Positions 40,742-50,106 of a DNA stretch of 64,000 bases are shown here, one piece after another. Each line of letters opens with the position of its first letter. Position 1 is the first letter of the stretch. Source of the DNA: a bacterium (lineage in GTDB: Bacteria > Sysuimicrobiota > Sysuimicrobiia > Sysuimicrobiales > Segetimicrobiaceae). Where the stretch lies: positions 1-64,000 of the forward strand of contig DASSJF010000041.1 of the NCBI GenBank assembly GCA_035691305.1, given 5' to 3'. A program made the translations under genes and the position numbers. The notes beneath the pieces were generated by a model. The model was not told the DNA's origin. It did no database searches and worked only from the letters and a program-made list of their open reading frames with translations.

Positions 40742-41749
40742 CTAAGACGCGCCCGCCAGGCCGGCCACGCGCTCGATCACGTCCGCGGGGGCGGGGCCGC
40801 GTCCGGTCCACCGCAGCGCGTCCTCGAGCTGTATCCGGTCGGAGTAGCCGACGAGGACCGTCGAGATCCCCTGTGCGGCCAGTGCGAATCGAAGCGCGAG
40901 TTCCAGCGGGCCGTCGTAGCCCAGTTCCGCGGCGAGCCGGCGAATCGCCGCGGCGCGTTCGAGATCTCGTCCGTACCCGGCGCCCGCGGCGAGCTGCGAC
41001 CCCGGGTCGCCCGCGTTCATGTGCCGGCCCGGCTGCGCCGACAGCGCCCCCACCGCCATGACCCGGATCGCGATCACGCCGAGTCCGGCCGACGCGGCCG
41101 CGTCGATCAGGCCGGCAAAATCCTGTTCGCCGCCCGCGGCGCCCGGGTGCGCGCCGCTCGGGTTCACCGCGTTGTAATAGGTCTGGGCCGTGGCGAACTT
41201 CCCGGACGCCACGGCGCCGTGCAGCGCCTTGGTCTGTCCCAGTCCCGTGATGCCGATGTAGCGCGCGAGCCCCCGCGACACGAGGCGGCGCATGCCGTCC
41301 GCGATCGGCCCGCAAACCGCGTCGAGGCCGATCGCCTGGCCGCTCCCCTGCACGGACGGCGCGGCTTCGCCGCTCTCCGCGATCGGGTTGTGGAGCTGGA
41401 CGAGGTCGACGGACTCGCGCCCGAGGCGGCCCAGGCTGGCTTCCAGGGATCGCGCGATCGCCGGCGCGGGATCGTCGAGATCGGGCGGTCGCAGGCGCAC
41501 CTTCGTGCCGACGACGACATCGCGCCACGCGCCGAGTTCCCGCATGACCCGGCCGAGGTTTTCCTCCGACCGGCCGTCGCCGTAGCTTGGGGCGGTATCG
41601 AAATAGGTGACGCCGGCGTCGAGCGCTCGGGCGACCGCGGCGGTTTGCTCGCTGTGATCGCCGCGGACCATGAGGCCACCCACGGCCCCGCAGCCGAAGC
41701 CGAGCGCCGAGACCCGGAGTCCTGTCTTGCCGAGCGGGCGTCGCTCCAC
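40742..41749 (-). CDS. Aldo/keto reductase family protein
   Basis: The 335-residue barrel has tetrad residues Asp51 (YFDTAPSYG), Tyr56, Lys83 (VGTKVRLRP) and His120 (LVQLHNP). The opening RRPLGKTGLRVSALGFGCG is typical of the family. It starts with GTG at 41749, four bases after the MoaD-like stop, so it is the last gene of the MarR operon. Substrate unknown. Confidence 0.93.
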   Translation of the reverse strand: MERRPLGKTGLRVSALGFGCGAVGGLMVRGDHSEQTAAVARALDAGVTYFDTAPSYGDGRSEENLGRVMRELGAWRDVVVGTKVRLRPPDLDDPAPAIARSLEASLGRLGRESVDLVQLHNPIAESGEAAPSVQGSGQAIGLDAVCGPIADGMRRLVSRGLARYIGITGLGQTKALHGAVASGKFATAQTYYNAVNPSGAHPGAAGGEQDFAGLIDAAASAGLGVIAIRVMAVGALSAQPGRHMNAGDPGSQLAAGAGYGRDLERAAAIRRLAAELGYDGPLELALRFALAAQGISTVLVGYSDRIQLEDALRWTGRGPAPADVIERVAGLAGAS

Positions 41750-41753
41750 GGCG

Positions 41754-42053
41754 CTACGTTCCGCCGGCGATCGCGCCGACGATCATGAACGGCTCGTCCC
41801 CCGCGGCGACGGCCTCGGGGAGCGGGGTGTCGGGCGACTCGTGCGACAGATCCTGCTGGCAGGCAAAGAACCGCACGAGCGGGCGCCGCTGCTGCGTCGT
41901 GTGGTCGCGGATCGTCCCCCGCAGCACGGGATAGCGCTCCTCGAGCGCGTCGAGGACCGAGCGCTGCGTCACCCGGCCCTCGACGTCGAGCGCGACCTCA
42001 CGCCCGGTTCTCGCGAGCGTGCGGAGATGATGCGGCAGGACGACCTTTATCAC
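41754..42053 (-). CDS. MoaD/ThiS-like ubiquitin-fold protein
   Basis: The 99-residue product starts at GTG 42053, overlapping the BNR-repeat gene by four bases (GTGA). It reads [39 protein letters not shown] and ends [11 protein letters not shown], a beta-grasp pattern as in MoaD, ThiS and small archaeal modifiers. In sulfur carriers the chain ends exactly in Gly-Gly; here one Thr follows. It therefore needs trimming or does not act as a classical carrier. A short insertion in the middle ([15 protein letters not shown]) is also unlike MoaD. Confidence 0.78.
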   Translation of the reverse strand: MIKVVLPHHLRTLARTGREVALDVEGRVTQRSVLDALEERYPVLRGTIRDHTTQQRRPLVRFFACQQDLSHESPDTPLPEAVAAGDEPFMIVGAIAGGT

Positions 42054-43165
42054 GCGAGCGTCTGCACCTCGACGGACAGCACCGCCGGCAGGTCCCGGAC
42101 GATGGGCTTCCACGTGTCGCCGGCGTCCGCCGACGCGTACACCTGTCCGCCCGTCGTGCCGAAGTAGAGGCCGCATTTGTCGAGCGAGTCGACGGCCATC
42201 GCGTCGCGCAGCACGTTGACGTAGCAGTCCCGCTGCGGGAGGCCGTTCGTCAGCGCTTCCCACTCGTTCCCGCCCGTCCGGCTGCGGTAGACCTGCAGCC
42301 TGCCGTCGAGCGGGAAGTGTTCGGAGTCGCTCTTGATTGGGATCACGTAGATCGTCTGCGGCTCATGCGCGTGGACGTCGATGACGAACCCGAAGTCCGT
42401 CGGCAGGTTGCCGCTCACTTCATGCCAGGATTCCGCGCCGTCGTCGCTGCGGCAGACGTCCCAGTGCTTCTGCATGAACAGCGTGCGCGGTTTCGACGGG
42501 TGCATCGCGATGCGGTGCACGCAGTGCCCCACCTCGGCCGTAGGATTCGGCAGGATCTCCGAGCGCAGACCGCCGTTCGCCGGCCGCCACGTCTTCGCCC
42601 CGTCGTCCGTGCGGAAGACCCCGGCGGCGGAGATCGCGATGTACATGCGCGCGGCGTCGCGCGGATCGAGCAGGATCGTATGGAGGCACATGCCGCCTGC
42701 GCCCGGCATCCAGTTCGGTCCGGTGCCGTGCCCCCGCAGCCCCGCGAGCTCCTGCCAGCTCTTTCCGCCGTCCGCCGAATGGAAGAGCGCCGCGTCCTCC
42801 ACGCCCGCGTAGACGGCCTCCGGGTCGGCCAGGGACGGCTCGAGATGCCACACGCGCTTGAACTCCCACGGATGCTGGGTGCCGTCGTACCACTGATGAG
42901 TTCCGGTCGGACCGGCATAGGCGAACTGGTTGCCCACCGGCTCCCAGGTCTTCCCGCCGTCGTCCGACCGCTGAAGCTGCTGGCCGAACCAGCCGCTCGA
43001 CTGTGAGGCGTACAGCCGGTTCGGATTTACCGGCGAGCCCTTGACGTGGTAGATCTCCCATCCGGCGAAATGCGGGCCCGCGACGTTCCACCGGTCCCGC
43101 GTCCCGTCGGACGTGAGGACAAACGCGCCCTTGCGTGTTCCCACGAGCACCCGCACCTGACTCAT
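42050..43165 (-). CDS. BNR/Asp-box repeat beta-propeller protein
   Basis: The 371-residue protein has at least five Asp boxes ([40 protein letters not shown]), as in sialidase-type and YCF48-like propellers. The start [14 protein letters not shown] has no signal peptide, so it is probably cytoplasmic. ATG 43165 overlaps the MarR stop and follows GAGGAGC. Sialidase catalytic residues are not apparent. Its strict coupling to a MoaD-like gene suggests the two products work together. Confidence 0.88.
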   Translation of the reverse strand: MSQVRVLVGTRKGAFVLTSDGTRDRWNVAGPHFAGWEIYHVKGSPVNPNRLYASQSSGWFGQQLQRSDDGGKTWEPVGNQFAYAGPTGTHQWYDGTQHPWEFKRVWHLEPSLADPEAVYAGVEDAALFHSADGGKSWQELAGLRGHGTGPNWMPGAGGMCLHTILLDPRDAARMYIAISAAGVFRTDDGAKTWRPANGGLRSEILPNPTAEVGHCVHRIAMHPSKPRTLFMQKHWDVCRSDDGAESWHEVSGNLPTDFGFVIDVHAHEPQTIYVIPIKSDSEHFPLDGRLQVYRSRTGGNEWEALTNGLPQRDCYVNVLRDAMAVDSLDKCGLYFGTTGGQVYASADAGDTWKPIVRDLPAVLSVEVQTLA

Positions 43166-43530
43166 CGCACGCTCCTCTCGACGTAGTCCTGCGCTTCCTT
43201 CCACGCGGGAAAGGCGGTTTCTGCCTTGCGCCGTCCGGCCGTCGTCAGCCGCAGTTGATGCGTTCGGGCATCCGGGCCGCGCCCGAAGCCCACCCAACCG
43301 TTGCGCTCGAGCACCGCGGCGACGCGTGTGAGCGTGGTCCGCTCCAAATCCAGCAGCGCGGCGAGCTTGGAGATCCGGCTTGGCCCCGTGAGCGCGAGGG
43401 CGGCCATTACGGAGAACTGGGTCGCGCGCAGCCCGTGCAAACGCAGCCGGCGCTCGTAGATCCGCGTCAGGATGCGGGCGCGGCGCCGTGCCGCGAGGCA
43501 GCGGCAGTTTCTTGTCGCCGAGAGATCCAC
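43162..43530 (-). CDS. MarR-family transcription regulator
   Basis: The 122-residue protein has the MarR winged helix: [17 protein letters not shown], the recognition-helix region [21 protein letters not shown] and wing [21 protein letters not shown] at 43530 gives the longest likely form. As first gene of a four-gene operon (ATGA overlap with the BNR gene) it probably represses its own promoter in the 235-base gap upstream and responds to a small aromatic or similar ligand. Confidence 0.9.
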   Translation of the reverse strand: MDLSATRNCRCLAARRRARILTRIYERRLRLHGLRATQFSVMAALALTGPSRISKLAALLDLERTTLTRVAAVLERNGWVGFGRGPDARTHQLRLTTAGRRKAETAFPAWKEAQDYVERSVR

Positions 43531-43765
43531 TCCGGCCCCCGGATCAGGCGTGTATATGCACTAATTTGACGGGCGCCACGAAAACTCCCCCGCCGCGCCG
43601 GCCCTCGACCTCCGGGCGCTTCTTTGCCTATCGTCGCGTCGCGGCCGCAAATTCGACACGAAGAAGGGGCGCCTCGGCGTGCGACCGCAGGAACGGGCGG
43701 CCGGATTGGTCGAACACGATCTGCGGCGTCCCGAGAGGGCGCAGGGCATCAAGGGGGAGGCGGCT

Positions 43766-45373
43766 ATGATGCGGACCGGTCTCTACCGTGTCGGCGCACT
43801 GGTGACGGCGTGCGCCGTGGCGCTCACGCTCGGCATTCCGTACGGCGGCCAGGCGGCCGCGCCTACATCGCTCCACGTCGCGATCGGCATCGATGCCGAC
43901 ACGCTGGACCCTGAAGGCCAGACGACCACCACCGTCGCCAACATGGTGGACTATATGTTCGACTCGCTCGTCTGGCCGAACGACGAGCGGTCCGGGGTGA
44001 AGCCCGGCGAGCCGCAGTACACGAAGCTCGTGCCGCAACTCGCGACGTCGTGGACGGTCAGCCGGGACGGCCTCACCTACACGTTCAAGCTGCGGCAGGG
44101 CGTCAAGTTTCATGACGGGACGGACTTCAACGCCGACGCCGTGAAGTTCAACGTGCAGCGCTGGCTCGACCCCGCCGTGCGCAACCCCAACCGTTACTAC
44201 TTCACGGACATCGATACGAGCCGCATCGAGACCCCGGACCCTTCCACGATCGTCCTGCATCTGAAACAGCCGAGCCCGACGTTGCTCGGCAGGATCGCGA
44301 GCGGTGTGGGCGAGATCCTGTCTCCCGCCGCGGTGCGGAAAATCGGCAACGACAAGATCCCGCTTGGACCCCTCGACGCGGGCACGGGGCCCTACGTGTT
44401 CAAAGAGTGGGTCCACGGCGACCACATCACACTCGTTCGCAACCCCGGCTACTGGGGCCGCAAGCCGTACTTTGACGAGGTCGTGTTCCGCGTCGTCCCG
44501 AACGCCGGTACCCGCGAGACGATGCTGCGCGCCGGCGACGTGCAGATGGCGTTCGAGCCGCCGGCGCCCGACGTGCCGGCGTTGCGCCGGGACGCAGGCC
44601 TTCGCGTCGTCGAGGGGCCGAGCGACCGCGATGTGTTCATCGGCCTCAACAATCAGTACGGGCCGCTCAAGGACGTGCGGGTCCGGCAGGCGCTCAACTA
44701 CGCGATCAACAAGCAGGCGATCATCCACAGCGTGCTCTTCGGGCTGGCGACGGTACTCGAATCGCCGACCACACCGGCCCTTTTCGGGTACGCGAAGCTC
44801 CAGGCCGGCGGGTGGCCGTTCAACCCCGTGAAGGCGAAGGCCATGCTGGCGGAGGCCGGGTATGCCAACGGCTTTACCCTGAACTTCCGTACCCCGACCG
44901 GCCGCTACATCCAAGACTACCAGTTCGCGCAGGCCGTCGCCGCGCAGCTGGCCAACGTGGGGATCAAGGCCCAGATTCAAACCACCGACTGGCCGACCTA
45001 CGTCAGCTGGATCCTGACCCCGCTCGAGCGGACGCCGCTGCAGATCTTCGTGCTGGGCTGGGCGACGCAGTACCTCGACGCGGACGGCGAGCTGTACGGG
45101 CAGTTCTACTCGGCGCAGGCGCCGCCGAAGGGGCTCGCGCCGTCGTTCTACAAGGACGCCAAGGTCGACGAGCTGCTGATCGCCGGGCAGACGACGTCGG
45201 ATCCCAAGAGGCGCGAGGCGATCTATAAGGAAGCGCAGCAATTGATCTGGAACGACGCGCCGTGGATTTTCCTGTGGAGCCAGAACTTCTACGTGGTGAC
45301 GAGCAGCCGCCTGGAAGGCGTGACGACCACGCCCAACGAGAAATGGGCGGCGATCTACGCCACGTGGAAGTAG
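43766..45373 (+). CDS. ABC transporter substrate-binding protein, SBP_bac_5 (Dpp/Opp type), normal domain order
   Basis: The 535-residue protein has a signal peptide (about 1-31). The usual family order follows: PTSLHVAIGIDADTLDPEGQ, LTYTFKLRQGVKFHDGTDF (about residues 105-125), VRQALNYAINKQAI, then MLAEAGY and the C-terminal domain with VAAQLANVGIKAQIQTTDW and RREAIYKEAQQLIWNDAPW. Such proteins bind oligopeptides, glutathione or other polar organics for import. AAGGGGGAGG precedes ATG 43766. Two permease genes follow but no ATPase gene. It is the reference for the permuted protein at 52011. Confidence 0.93.
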   Translation: MMRTGLYRVGALVTACAVALTLGIPYGGQAAAPTSLHVAIGIDADTLDPEGQTTTTVANMVDYMFDSLVWPNDERSGVKPGEPQYTKLVPQLATSWTVSRDGLTYTFKLRQGVKFHDGTDFNADAVKFNVQRWLDPAVRNPNRYYFTDIDTSRIETPDPSTIVLHLKQPSPTLLGRIASGVGEILSPAAVRKIGNDKIPLGPLDAGTGPYVFKEWVHGDHITLVRNPGYWGRKPYFDEVVFRVVPNAGTRETMLRAGDVQMAFEPPAPDVPALRRDAGLRVVEGPSDRDVFIGLNNQYGPLKDVRVRQALNYAINKQAIIHSVLFGLATVLESPTTPALFGYAKLQAGGWPFNPVKAKAMLAEAGYANGFTLNFRTPTGRYIQDYQFAQAVAAQLANVGIKAQIQTTDWPTYVSWILTPLERTPLQIFVLGWATQYLDADGELYGQFYSAQAPPKGLAPSFYKDAKVDELLIAGQTTSDPKRREAIYKEAQQLIWNDAPWIFLWSQNFYVVTSSRLEGVTTTPNEKWAAIYATWK

Positions 45374-45465
45374 GCGTCCGTCGAACGGGCTGACCGCGGG
45401 GCGCGGCGGAGCGGGTCATCGCCGGGGGCTTCCTCGCCTATGCGCTCCGCCGGCTCTTTGCGGCG

Positions 45466-46350
45466 GTGCCGACCCTCTTCGGGGTCACGCTCATCATTTT
45501 CTTCATGGTGCGGGTGCTCCCCGGCGACCCCGCGCGCGTGCTGGCCGGCCTGGAGGCGGACCAACACGAGGTGGACCGGATCCGCGTACAGTTGGGCCTC
45601 GACAAGCCGGCCCCGGTCCAGTACGCGTTCTTTCTCGAACACGCCCTGCGGGGCGACCTCGGCCGCTCGACCGTGACGCAGGCGCCGGTGTTGGCGGAAA
45701 TCGCCGGCCGCCTCGGCCCGACGACGCTGCTCGCGGCCACTGCGACGATCCTCGCCGGCGTGCTCGGCGTCGCGTCGGGCATTCTCGTCAGCACGCGGCA
45801 GTACACGGCGGCGGACTACGCGCTGACGGTGCTTGCCCTCGCCGGCGTGAGCATCCCCGTGTACTGGCTCGGGCTCATGCTGATGCTGGTGTTCGCGGTG
45901 GCCCTCCACCTGTTACCCGCCGGCGGCGACACCGCGCCGCAGAGCCTGATTCTGCCGTCGATCACGCTCGCGGCTTTCAGCCTCGCGATCATCGAGCGCA
46001 TGACCCGCAGCAGCATGCTCGAGAGCCTGCGGCAGGACTACGTCCGCACGGCGCGCGCCAAGGGCCTCGCGGACCAGGTCGTCGTGTACCGCCACGCGCT
46101 GCGGAACGCCCTCATCCCGGTCGTGACGGTGCTCGGGCTGCAGTTCGGCGCGCTGATCGGCGGCGCCATCCTGACGGAGACCACCTTCGCGTGGCCCGGG
46201 ATCGGGCGCCTCTTGGTCGACGCGATCGCCCGGCGTGATTACCCGATGATCCAGGGCGTGGTGCTGCTGTTCGCGGTGACTTTCGTGCTGGTCAATCTGG
46301 CCGTGGACCTCTTGTATGGCTACATCGATCCGCGTATCCGCTTCGGTTAG
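45466..46350 (+). CDS. ABC transporter permease, DppB type
   Basis: The product has 294 residues from GTG 45466, with about six membrane segments and the DppB signature PTLFGVTLIIFFMVRVLPGD. The coupling loop is VRTARAKGLADQVVVYRHAL. Family homology clearly extends upstream (AYALRRLFAA before PTLFG), but between the in-frame stop at 45391 and 45466 there is no ATG, GTG or TTG. Either a rare start (ATC at 45418 is in place) is used, or the sequence has an error. It overlaps the next permease gene by 35 bases. Confidence 0.9.
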   Translation: MPTLFGVTLIIFFMVRVLPGDPARVLAGLEADQHEVDRIRVQLGLDKPAPVQYAFFLEHALRGDLGRSTVTQAPVLAEIAGRLGPTTLLAATATILAGVLGVASGILVSTRQYTAADYALTVLALAGVSIPVYWLGLMLMLVFAVALHLLPAGGDTAPQSLILPSITLAAFSLAIIERMTRSSMLESLRQDYVRTARAKGLADQVVVYRHALRNALIPVVTVLGLQFGALIGGAILTETTFAWPGIGRLLVDAIARRDYPMIQGVVLLFAVTFVLVNLAVDLLYGYIDPRIRFG

Positions 46351-47212
46351 GCCGGCCGGCGAGCGGGCGTTCCGCCATCCGCTGGCGGTGCTCGGCCGGC
46401 TCGCGCGCAACCGGGCCGCCGTGGCCGGCTTCGCCGTGCTCGCCCTCATGGCGGCCGCCGCGCTGCTGGCCGGGGCGCTGCTGCCCTACGGGGCGGAGAC
46501 CGCCGATTTCAACGCGGTGCTGCAGCCGCCCAGCCGGGCTCATCTCTTCGGCACGGATCAGCTCGGCCGCGACATCCTGGCGCGCATCGTCTACGGCGGC
46601 CGCATCTCGCTGCTAATCGGCGCCCTGGCCGTCGCGGTCGGCGCGGCGGTCGGCGTTCCGCTCGGCGTGGTGTCCGGTTTCTACCGCGGCCGCACGGACG
46701 CGTTGATCCAGCGCGGCGTCGACATCATGCTGTCGTTCCCCGGCTTCCTGCTCGCGCTGACGCTGATCAGTCTGCTCGGCGTCGGCCCGCGCAACGTCGT
46801 CCTCAGCGTCGGCATCGCGTCGGTGCCGGTGTACGTGCGGCTCGTCCGCAGCGTCACGCTGTCGGTGCGGGAACTGGCTTACGTCGAGTCGGCGCGGGCG
46901 ATCGGGCTGCCGGATCTGCGGATCATGCTGCGCCACGTGCTGCCCAACACCGCCGCCCCGATCATCGTCCAGTCTTCACTGCAGCTGGGCGTCGCGCTGC
47001 TGACCGCGGCGGGGCTTGGGTTCCTCGGCATCGGCGTCACCCCGCCTACGCCCGAATGGGGCACGATGCTCGGCGAAGCGCAGACCTACGTCCTCACCGC
47101 CTGGTACATGGGGACGTTCCCGGGCCTCGCGATCTTCGCCGCGGTGATGGCGTTCAATCTGCTCGGCGACGGCCTGCGCGACGCCCTGGATCCGAGGATG
47201 AAAACCCTCTGA
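46316..47212 (+). CDS. ABC transporter permease, DppC type
   Basis: The 298-residue protein has an N-terminal OppC_N segment and the DppC motifs LFGTDQLGRDILARIVYGGR, FPGFLLALTLISLLGVG and ESARAIGLPDLRIMLRHVLPN (coupling loop). It lies 35 bases inside the DppB gene's end. No ATPase follows; the ATPases at 55677-57664 or others would have to serve it. It is convergent with the PPOX gene. Confidence 0.94.
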   Translation: MATSIRVSASVRPAGERAFRHPLAVLGRLARNRAAVAGFAVLALMAAAALLAGALLPYGAETADFNAVLQPPSRAHLFGTDQLGRDILARIVYGGRISLLIGALAVAVGAAVGVPLGVVSGFYRGRTDALIQRGVDIMLSFPGFLLALTLISLLGVGPRNVVLSVGIASVPVYVRLVRSVTLSVRELAYVESARAIGLPDLRIMLRHVLPNTAAPIIVQSSLQLGVALLTAAGLGFLGIGVTPPTPEWGTMLGEAQTYVLTAWYMGTFPGLAIFAAVMAFNLLGDGLRDALDPRMKTL

Positions 47213-47220
47213 GGCGGGCT

Positions 47221-47631
47221 CTACTCCTCGAAGCCCCAGGAACTGACGCGGCGGGGCGTCACCTCGACGATGACCGAGTCGCGCTCGCCGATCGCGGATT
47301 CCTTGGGGTACTGAGGGTACTTGCGATAGAGCAGATCGCGGAGCTTTCGAAACCGCGGGCCGCTTTCGATGAGCGCGGCCGACCCCTCGATCGTCACCCC
47401 CCGCAGGAGGCTCCAGTCCTCGGAGTACACGTCCACGCTCATCGCGATGTTCGGGTTCGCCCGCAGGTGGCGAACCTTGAGGCTGTCCTTTCCCGCGGCG
47501 AAGTAGACGCGCCCGTCGTCGGCGGCGTGGCAGACCGGCACGACGTGTGGACGCCCGTCGCGCCCGGCCGTGGCAATCCGGGATACCCGTTCCATCGCGA
47601 CGATCTTGGCGAGGTCTTTGCGCAGCCGCAT
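47221..47631 (-). CDS. PPOX-class pyridoxamine-5'-phosphate-oxidase-like flavin/F420-binding protein
   Basis: The 136-residue split-barrel protein reads RIATAGRDGRPHVVPVCHAA, FAAGKDSLKVRHLRANPNIA and GSAALIES, matching the FMN/F420-binding PNPOx-like fold. Such proteins reduce small compounds with FMNH2 or F420H2, or bind flavin, haem or biliverdin. It is monocistronic and divergent from the enolase-superfamily gene. Confidence 0.88.
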   Translation of the reverse strand: MRLRKDLAKIVAMERVSRIATAGRDGRPHVVPVCHAADDGRVYFAAGKDSLKVRHLRANPNIAMSVDVYSEDWSLLRGVTIEGSAALIESGPRFRKLRDLLYRKYPQYPKESAIGERDSVIVEVTPRRVSSWGFEE

Positions 47632-47741
47632 GGGGGCTCACCTCCGCACGCCGCGCGCCTCGAGCCGGGCTGTGGTGGCGGCGCGGCCGGACGCCGGGTT
47701 ACCTTTATTATGCCGCGGACTAGCCTCCGCAGGAGGGCAGG

Positions 47742-48905
47742 ATGGCCGTGAAGATCGCCGACGTCAAGGTTTACGTGATGGGATCGGCGTGGCGCAACTT
47801 CGTCTTCGCCCTTGTCCGCACGGACGACGGGCTCGAGGGCGTCGGCGAGGCGCGGCCCGTGAACCGCGAGGAGGCCGTCGCGGCGTATCTCGAGGCGATC
47901 ACGCACCGCTACGTGCTCGGCAGCGATCCGTTCAACGTCGAAGATCTGCTGCTGCGCGTCACCCGAGACGACTATGAAGTGCCCGGCGCGACGGAGATGA
48001 CGGCGATCGCGATCGTCGAGATGGCGTGCTGGGACATCATCGGTAAATCACTCGGCCAGCCGGTCTACCGGCTGCTCGGCGGGCGGTGCCGGGAGCGGAT
48101 CAAGGCCTACGCGAACGGCTGGTACCAGGTGGTCCGCGCGCCGGAGGAATTCGCGCAGGCCGCGCGCCGCGTGGTGGCGCGCGGGTACCGCGCGCTGAAG
48201 TTCGATCCGTTCGGCGCCGGCGCGGGCGAACTGAGCCGCGCGGAGCACCGCCGGTCGGTCGAACTCGTCTACGCGGTGCGGGACGCGATCGGCCCCGAGG
48301 TCGAGTTGTTCGTCGAGATGCACGGCCGGTTTACCGCCTCGCAGGCGATCGCGCTCGCGCGCGATTTGGAGGGCGCGGCTCCGGGCTGGCTCGAGGAGCC
48401 GGTGCCCCCCGACCAGCCCGCGGCGCTGGCGCGGGTGGCGGCGCACACGCCGCTGCCGATCGCCACCGGCGAACGGCTGCACACCCGCGCGGCGTTCCGC
48501 GACCTGTTCATGCTGGGCGCGGTGGACGTGGCGCAGCCCGATCTTTCGCACTGCGGCGGAATTTTGGAGGCGAAGAAAATCGCGGCGATGGCCGAGGCCC
48601 ACGGCGTGGCGCTGGCGCCGCACAACGTCGGCGCATCGGTCAGCACCGCCGCGGCGCTCCACCTGGCCGCGTGCGTACCCAACCTCAAGATTCAGGAATA
48701 CTTCAACGACTTCGACGACCCGTTCGTGGCGGAGACAGCGACGGGGTTGCCGCCCGTCACGGACGGTTGCTTCGCGCTCCCGGAGCGCCCCGGGCTCGGC
48801 GTGACGTTCAACGAGGACGTGGTGCTTGCGCACCCGTACCGCCGCCAGCACTTCAATCTGTTCGCGGAGGACTGGCAGCGCCGCCAGGCCAAGCCCGTGC
48901 CCTGA
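47742..48905 (+). CDS. Enolase-superfamily sugar-acid dehydratase (mandelate racemase/MLE type)
   Basis: The 387-residue protein has the capping domain (1-120) and barrel. Visible catalytic features are Lys153 in ALKFDPFG (a KxD motif), putative metal ligands Glu192, Glu218 or 219, and Glu244 (FVEMHGR, WLEEPV, ATGERL), and Asp267 with His294 (APHNVGA) as the acid/base pair. The KFDPF motif and His pattern recall gluconate/galactonate dehydratases, which make 2-keto-3-deoxy acids, but muconate-type activity is not excluded. Gfo/Idh genes downstream are consistent with sugar or polyol metabolism. Confidence 0.9.
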   Translation: MAVKIADVKVYVMGSAWRNFVFALVRTDDGLEGVGEARPVNREEAVAAYLEAITHRYVLGSDPFNVEDLLLRVTRDDYEVPGATEMTAIAIVEMACWDIIGKSLGQPVYRLLGGRCRERIKAYANGWYQVVRAPEEFAQAARRVVARGYRALKFDPFGAGAGELSRAEHRRSVELVYAVRDAIGPEVELFVEMHGRFTASQAIALARDLEGAAPGWLEEPVPPDQPAALARVAAHTPLPIATGERLHTRAAFRDLFMLGAVDVAQPDLSHCGGILEAKKIAAMAEAHGVALAPHNVGASVSTAAALHLAACVPNLKIQEYFNDFDDPFVAETATGLPPVTDGCFALPERPGLGVTFNEDVVLAHPYRRQHFNLFAEDWQRRQAKPVP

Positions 48906-49044
48906 CGCCCGCCAGAGCAGGGGGCGCGGCACACCCATCACGAACCGCCTAGTGGTTCGACGTCAGCGCGTCCGGCCGGCCGGGGTGAAACTGAGGCCGG
49001 CCAACCCCGTGGGGCGACCCCTGTTTCTCGAACGGAGGCCCGAT

Positions 49045-50106
49045 GTGGCGACGCCCGTGAAGATCGGCCTGATCGGCTGCGGCAGCATTGCCCGCGGCGC
49101 GCATCTGCCCGCGATGGACGCGCTGCGGGACCGCGTCGCACTTGTCGCCGCGGCCGACTTGAATCGCGAGGCGGCCCAGGCGGCCGCATCATCGTGGGGC
49201 GCGGATGCCTACGCCGACGGCCGCCGGGTGGTCGACCGCGAAGACGTCGAGGCCGTCGTGATCACGACACCCGAGGCCGCGCACCGGGAGTGGACGGTCG
49301 CCGCCGCGGCGGCCGGCAAGCACGTCCTCTGCGAGAAGCCGATGGCCCCGTCGCTGGACGACGCCGACGCGATGGTCGACGCGTGCCGCCGTGCCGGCGT
49401 CCACCTGATGATCGGCCACAGCCGCCGTTTCACCCGCCGTTACATGGAGATCCGCCGCGCGATCGACCGCGGCGAAATCGGCTCCGTCCGGCTCGTCCGC
49501 GAGAACGAGCGGCGCCCCGGTGCGCGCGCCGGCCGGCCCGGTTATTACACGAAGTCGCACTGGACCGGGGATCCGTCGGTGTCGGTGGGCGCGGCGCTCA
49601 CGAACGGCATCCACGAGGCCGACCTGCTGCGCTGGTTCGCGGGATCGGAGCCCTCGTCGGTCTTTGCCGAGCACAAGGTCACGATCGAAGACAACCCGGG
49701 CGTGCCGGATTTCATCACCTGGACGGTACGGTTCGCCAACGGGGCGCTCGGTTCGAGCGAGGTCAGCAACTGCCTGCCGCCGGGCTATCCCGCGTTCCAC
49801 CAGTGCGAGGTCTACGGGCTGCGCGGGGCGATCCGCGCCCGGGACCACGAGCTCGTGAGCCTCACGCGCTTCCGCGATGGGGCCGCGGATTATCCCGAGA
49901 GCACGCACATTTTGCTGCACAATCAGACGGCCTACACCCGCGAGCACGCGGCGTTCGTCGACGCCATCCGGTCGGGACGGCCGCTGCCGCTGGCGCCGGA
50001 GGACGCGCGCGCGGCTTTGCGGGTGGCCCTCGCCGCGGTGGAGTCCGCCCGCACCGGCGCCGTGGTGTCGCTCCTGGATGCCGGCGCCGCGGAGGCGCGC
50101 GCGTGA
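49045..50106 (+). CDS. Gfo/Idh/MocA family oxidoreductase
   Basis: The 353-residue protein has a Rossmann nucleotide site KIGLIGCGSIARGAH near the N-terminus, the catalytic-region motif CEKP (Glu97-Lys98-Pro99) and the C-terminal alpha/beta domain with GIHEADLLRWFAGS. Relatives oxidise sugars, inositols or related polyols with NAD(P). GTG 49045 is chosen because CGGAGG precedes it. It overlaps the second Gfo/Idh-like gene by GTGA at 50103-50106. Confidence 0.93.
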   Translation: MATPVKIGLIGCGSIARGAHLPAMDALRDRVALVAAADLNREAAQAAASSWGADAYADGRRVVDREDVEAVVITTPEAAHREWTVAAAAAGKHVLCEKPMAPSLDDADAMVDACRRAGVHLMIGHSRRFTRRYMEIRRAIDRGEIGSVRLVRENERRPGARAGRPGYYTKSHWTGDPSVSVGAALTNGIHEADLLRWFAGSEPSSVFAEHKVTIEDNPGVPDFITWTVRFANGALGSSEVSNCLPPGYPAFHQCEVYGLRGAIRARDHELVSLTRFRDGAADYPESTHILLHNQTAYTREHAAFVDAIRSGRPLPLAPEDARAALRVALAAVESARTGAVVSLLDAGAAEARA

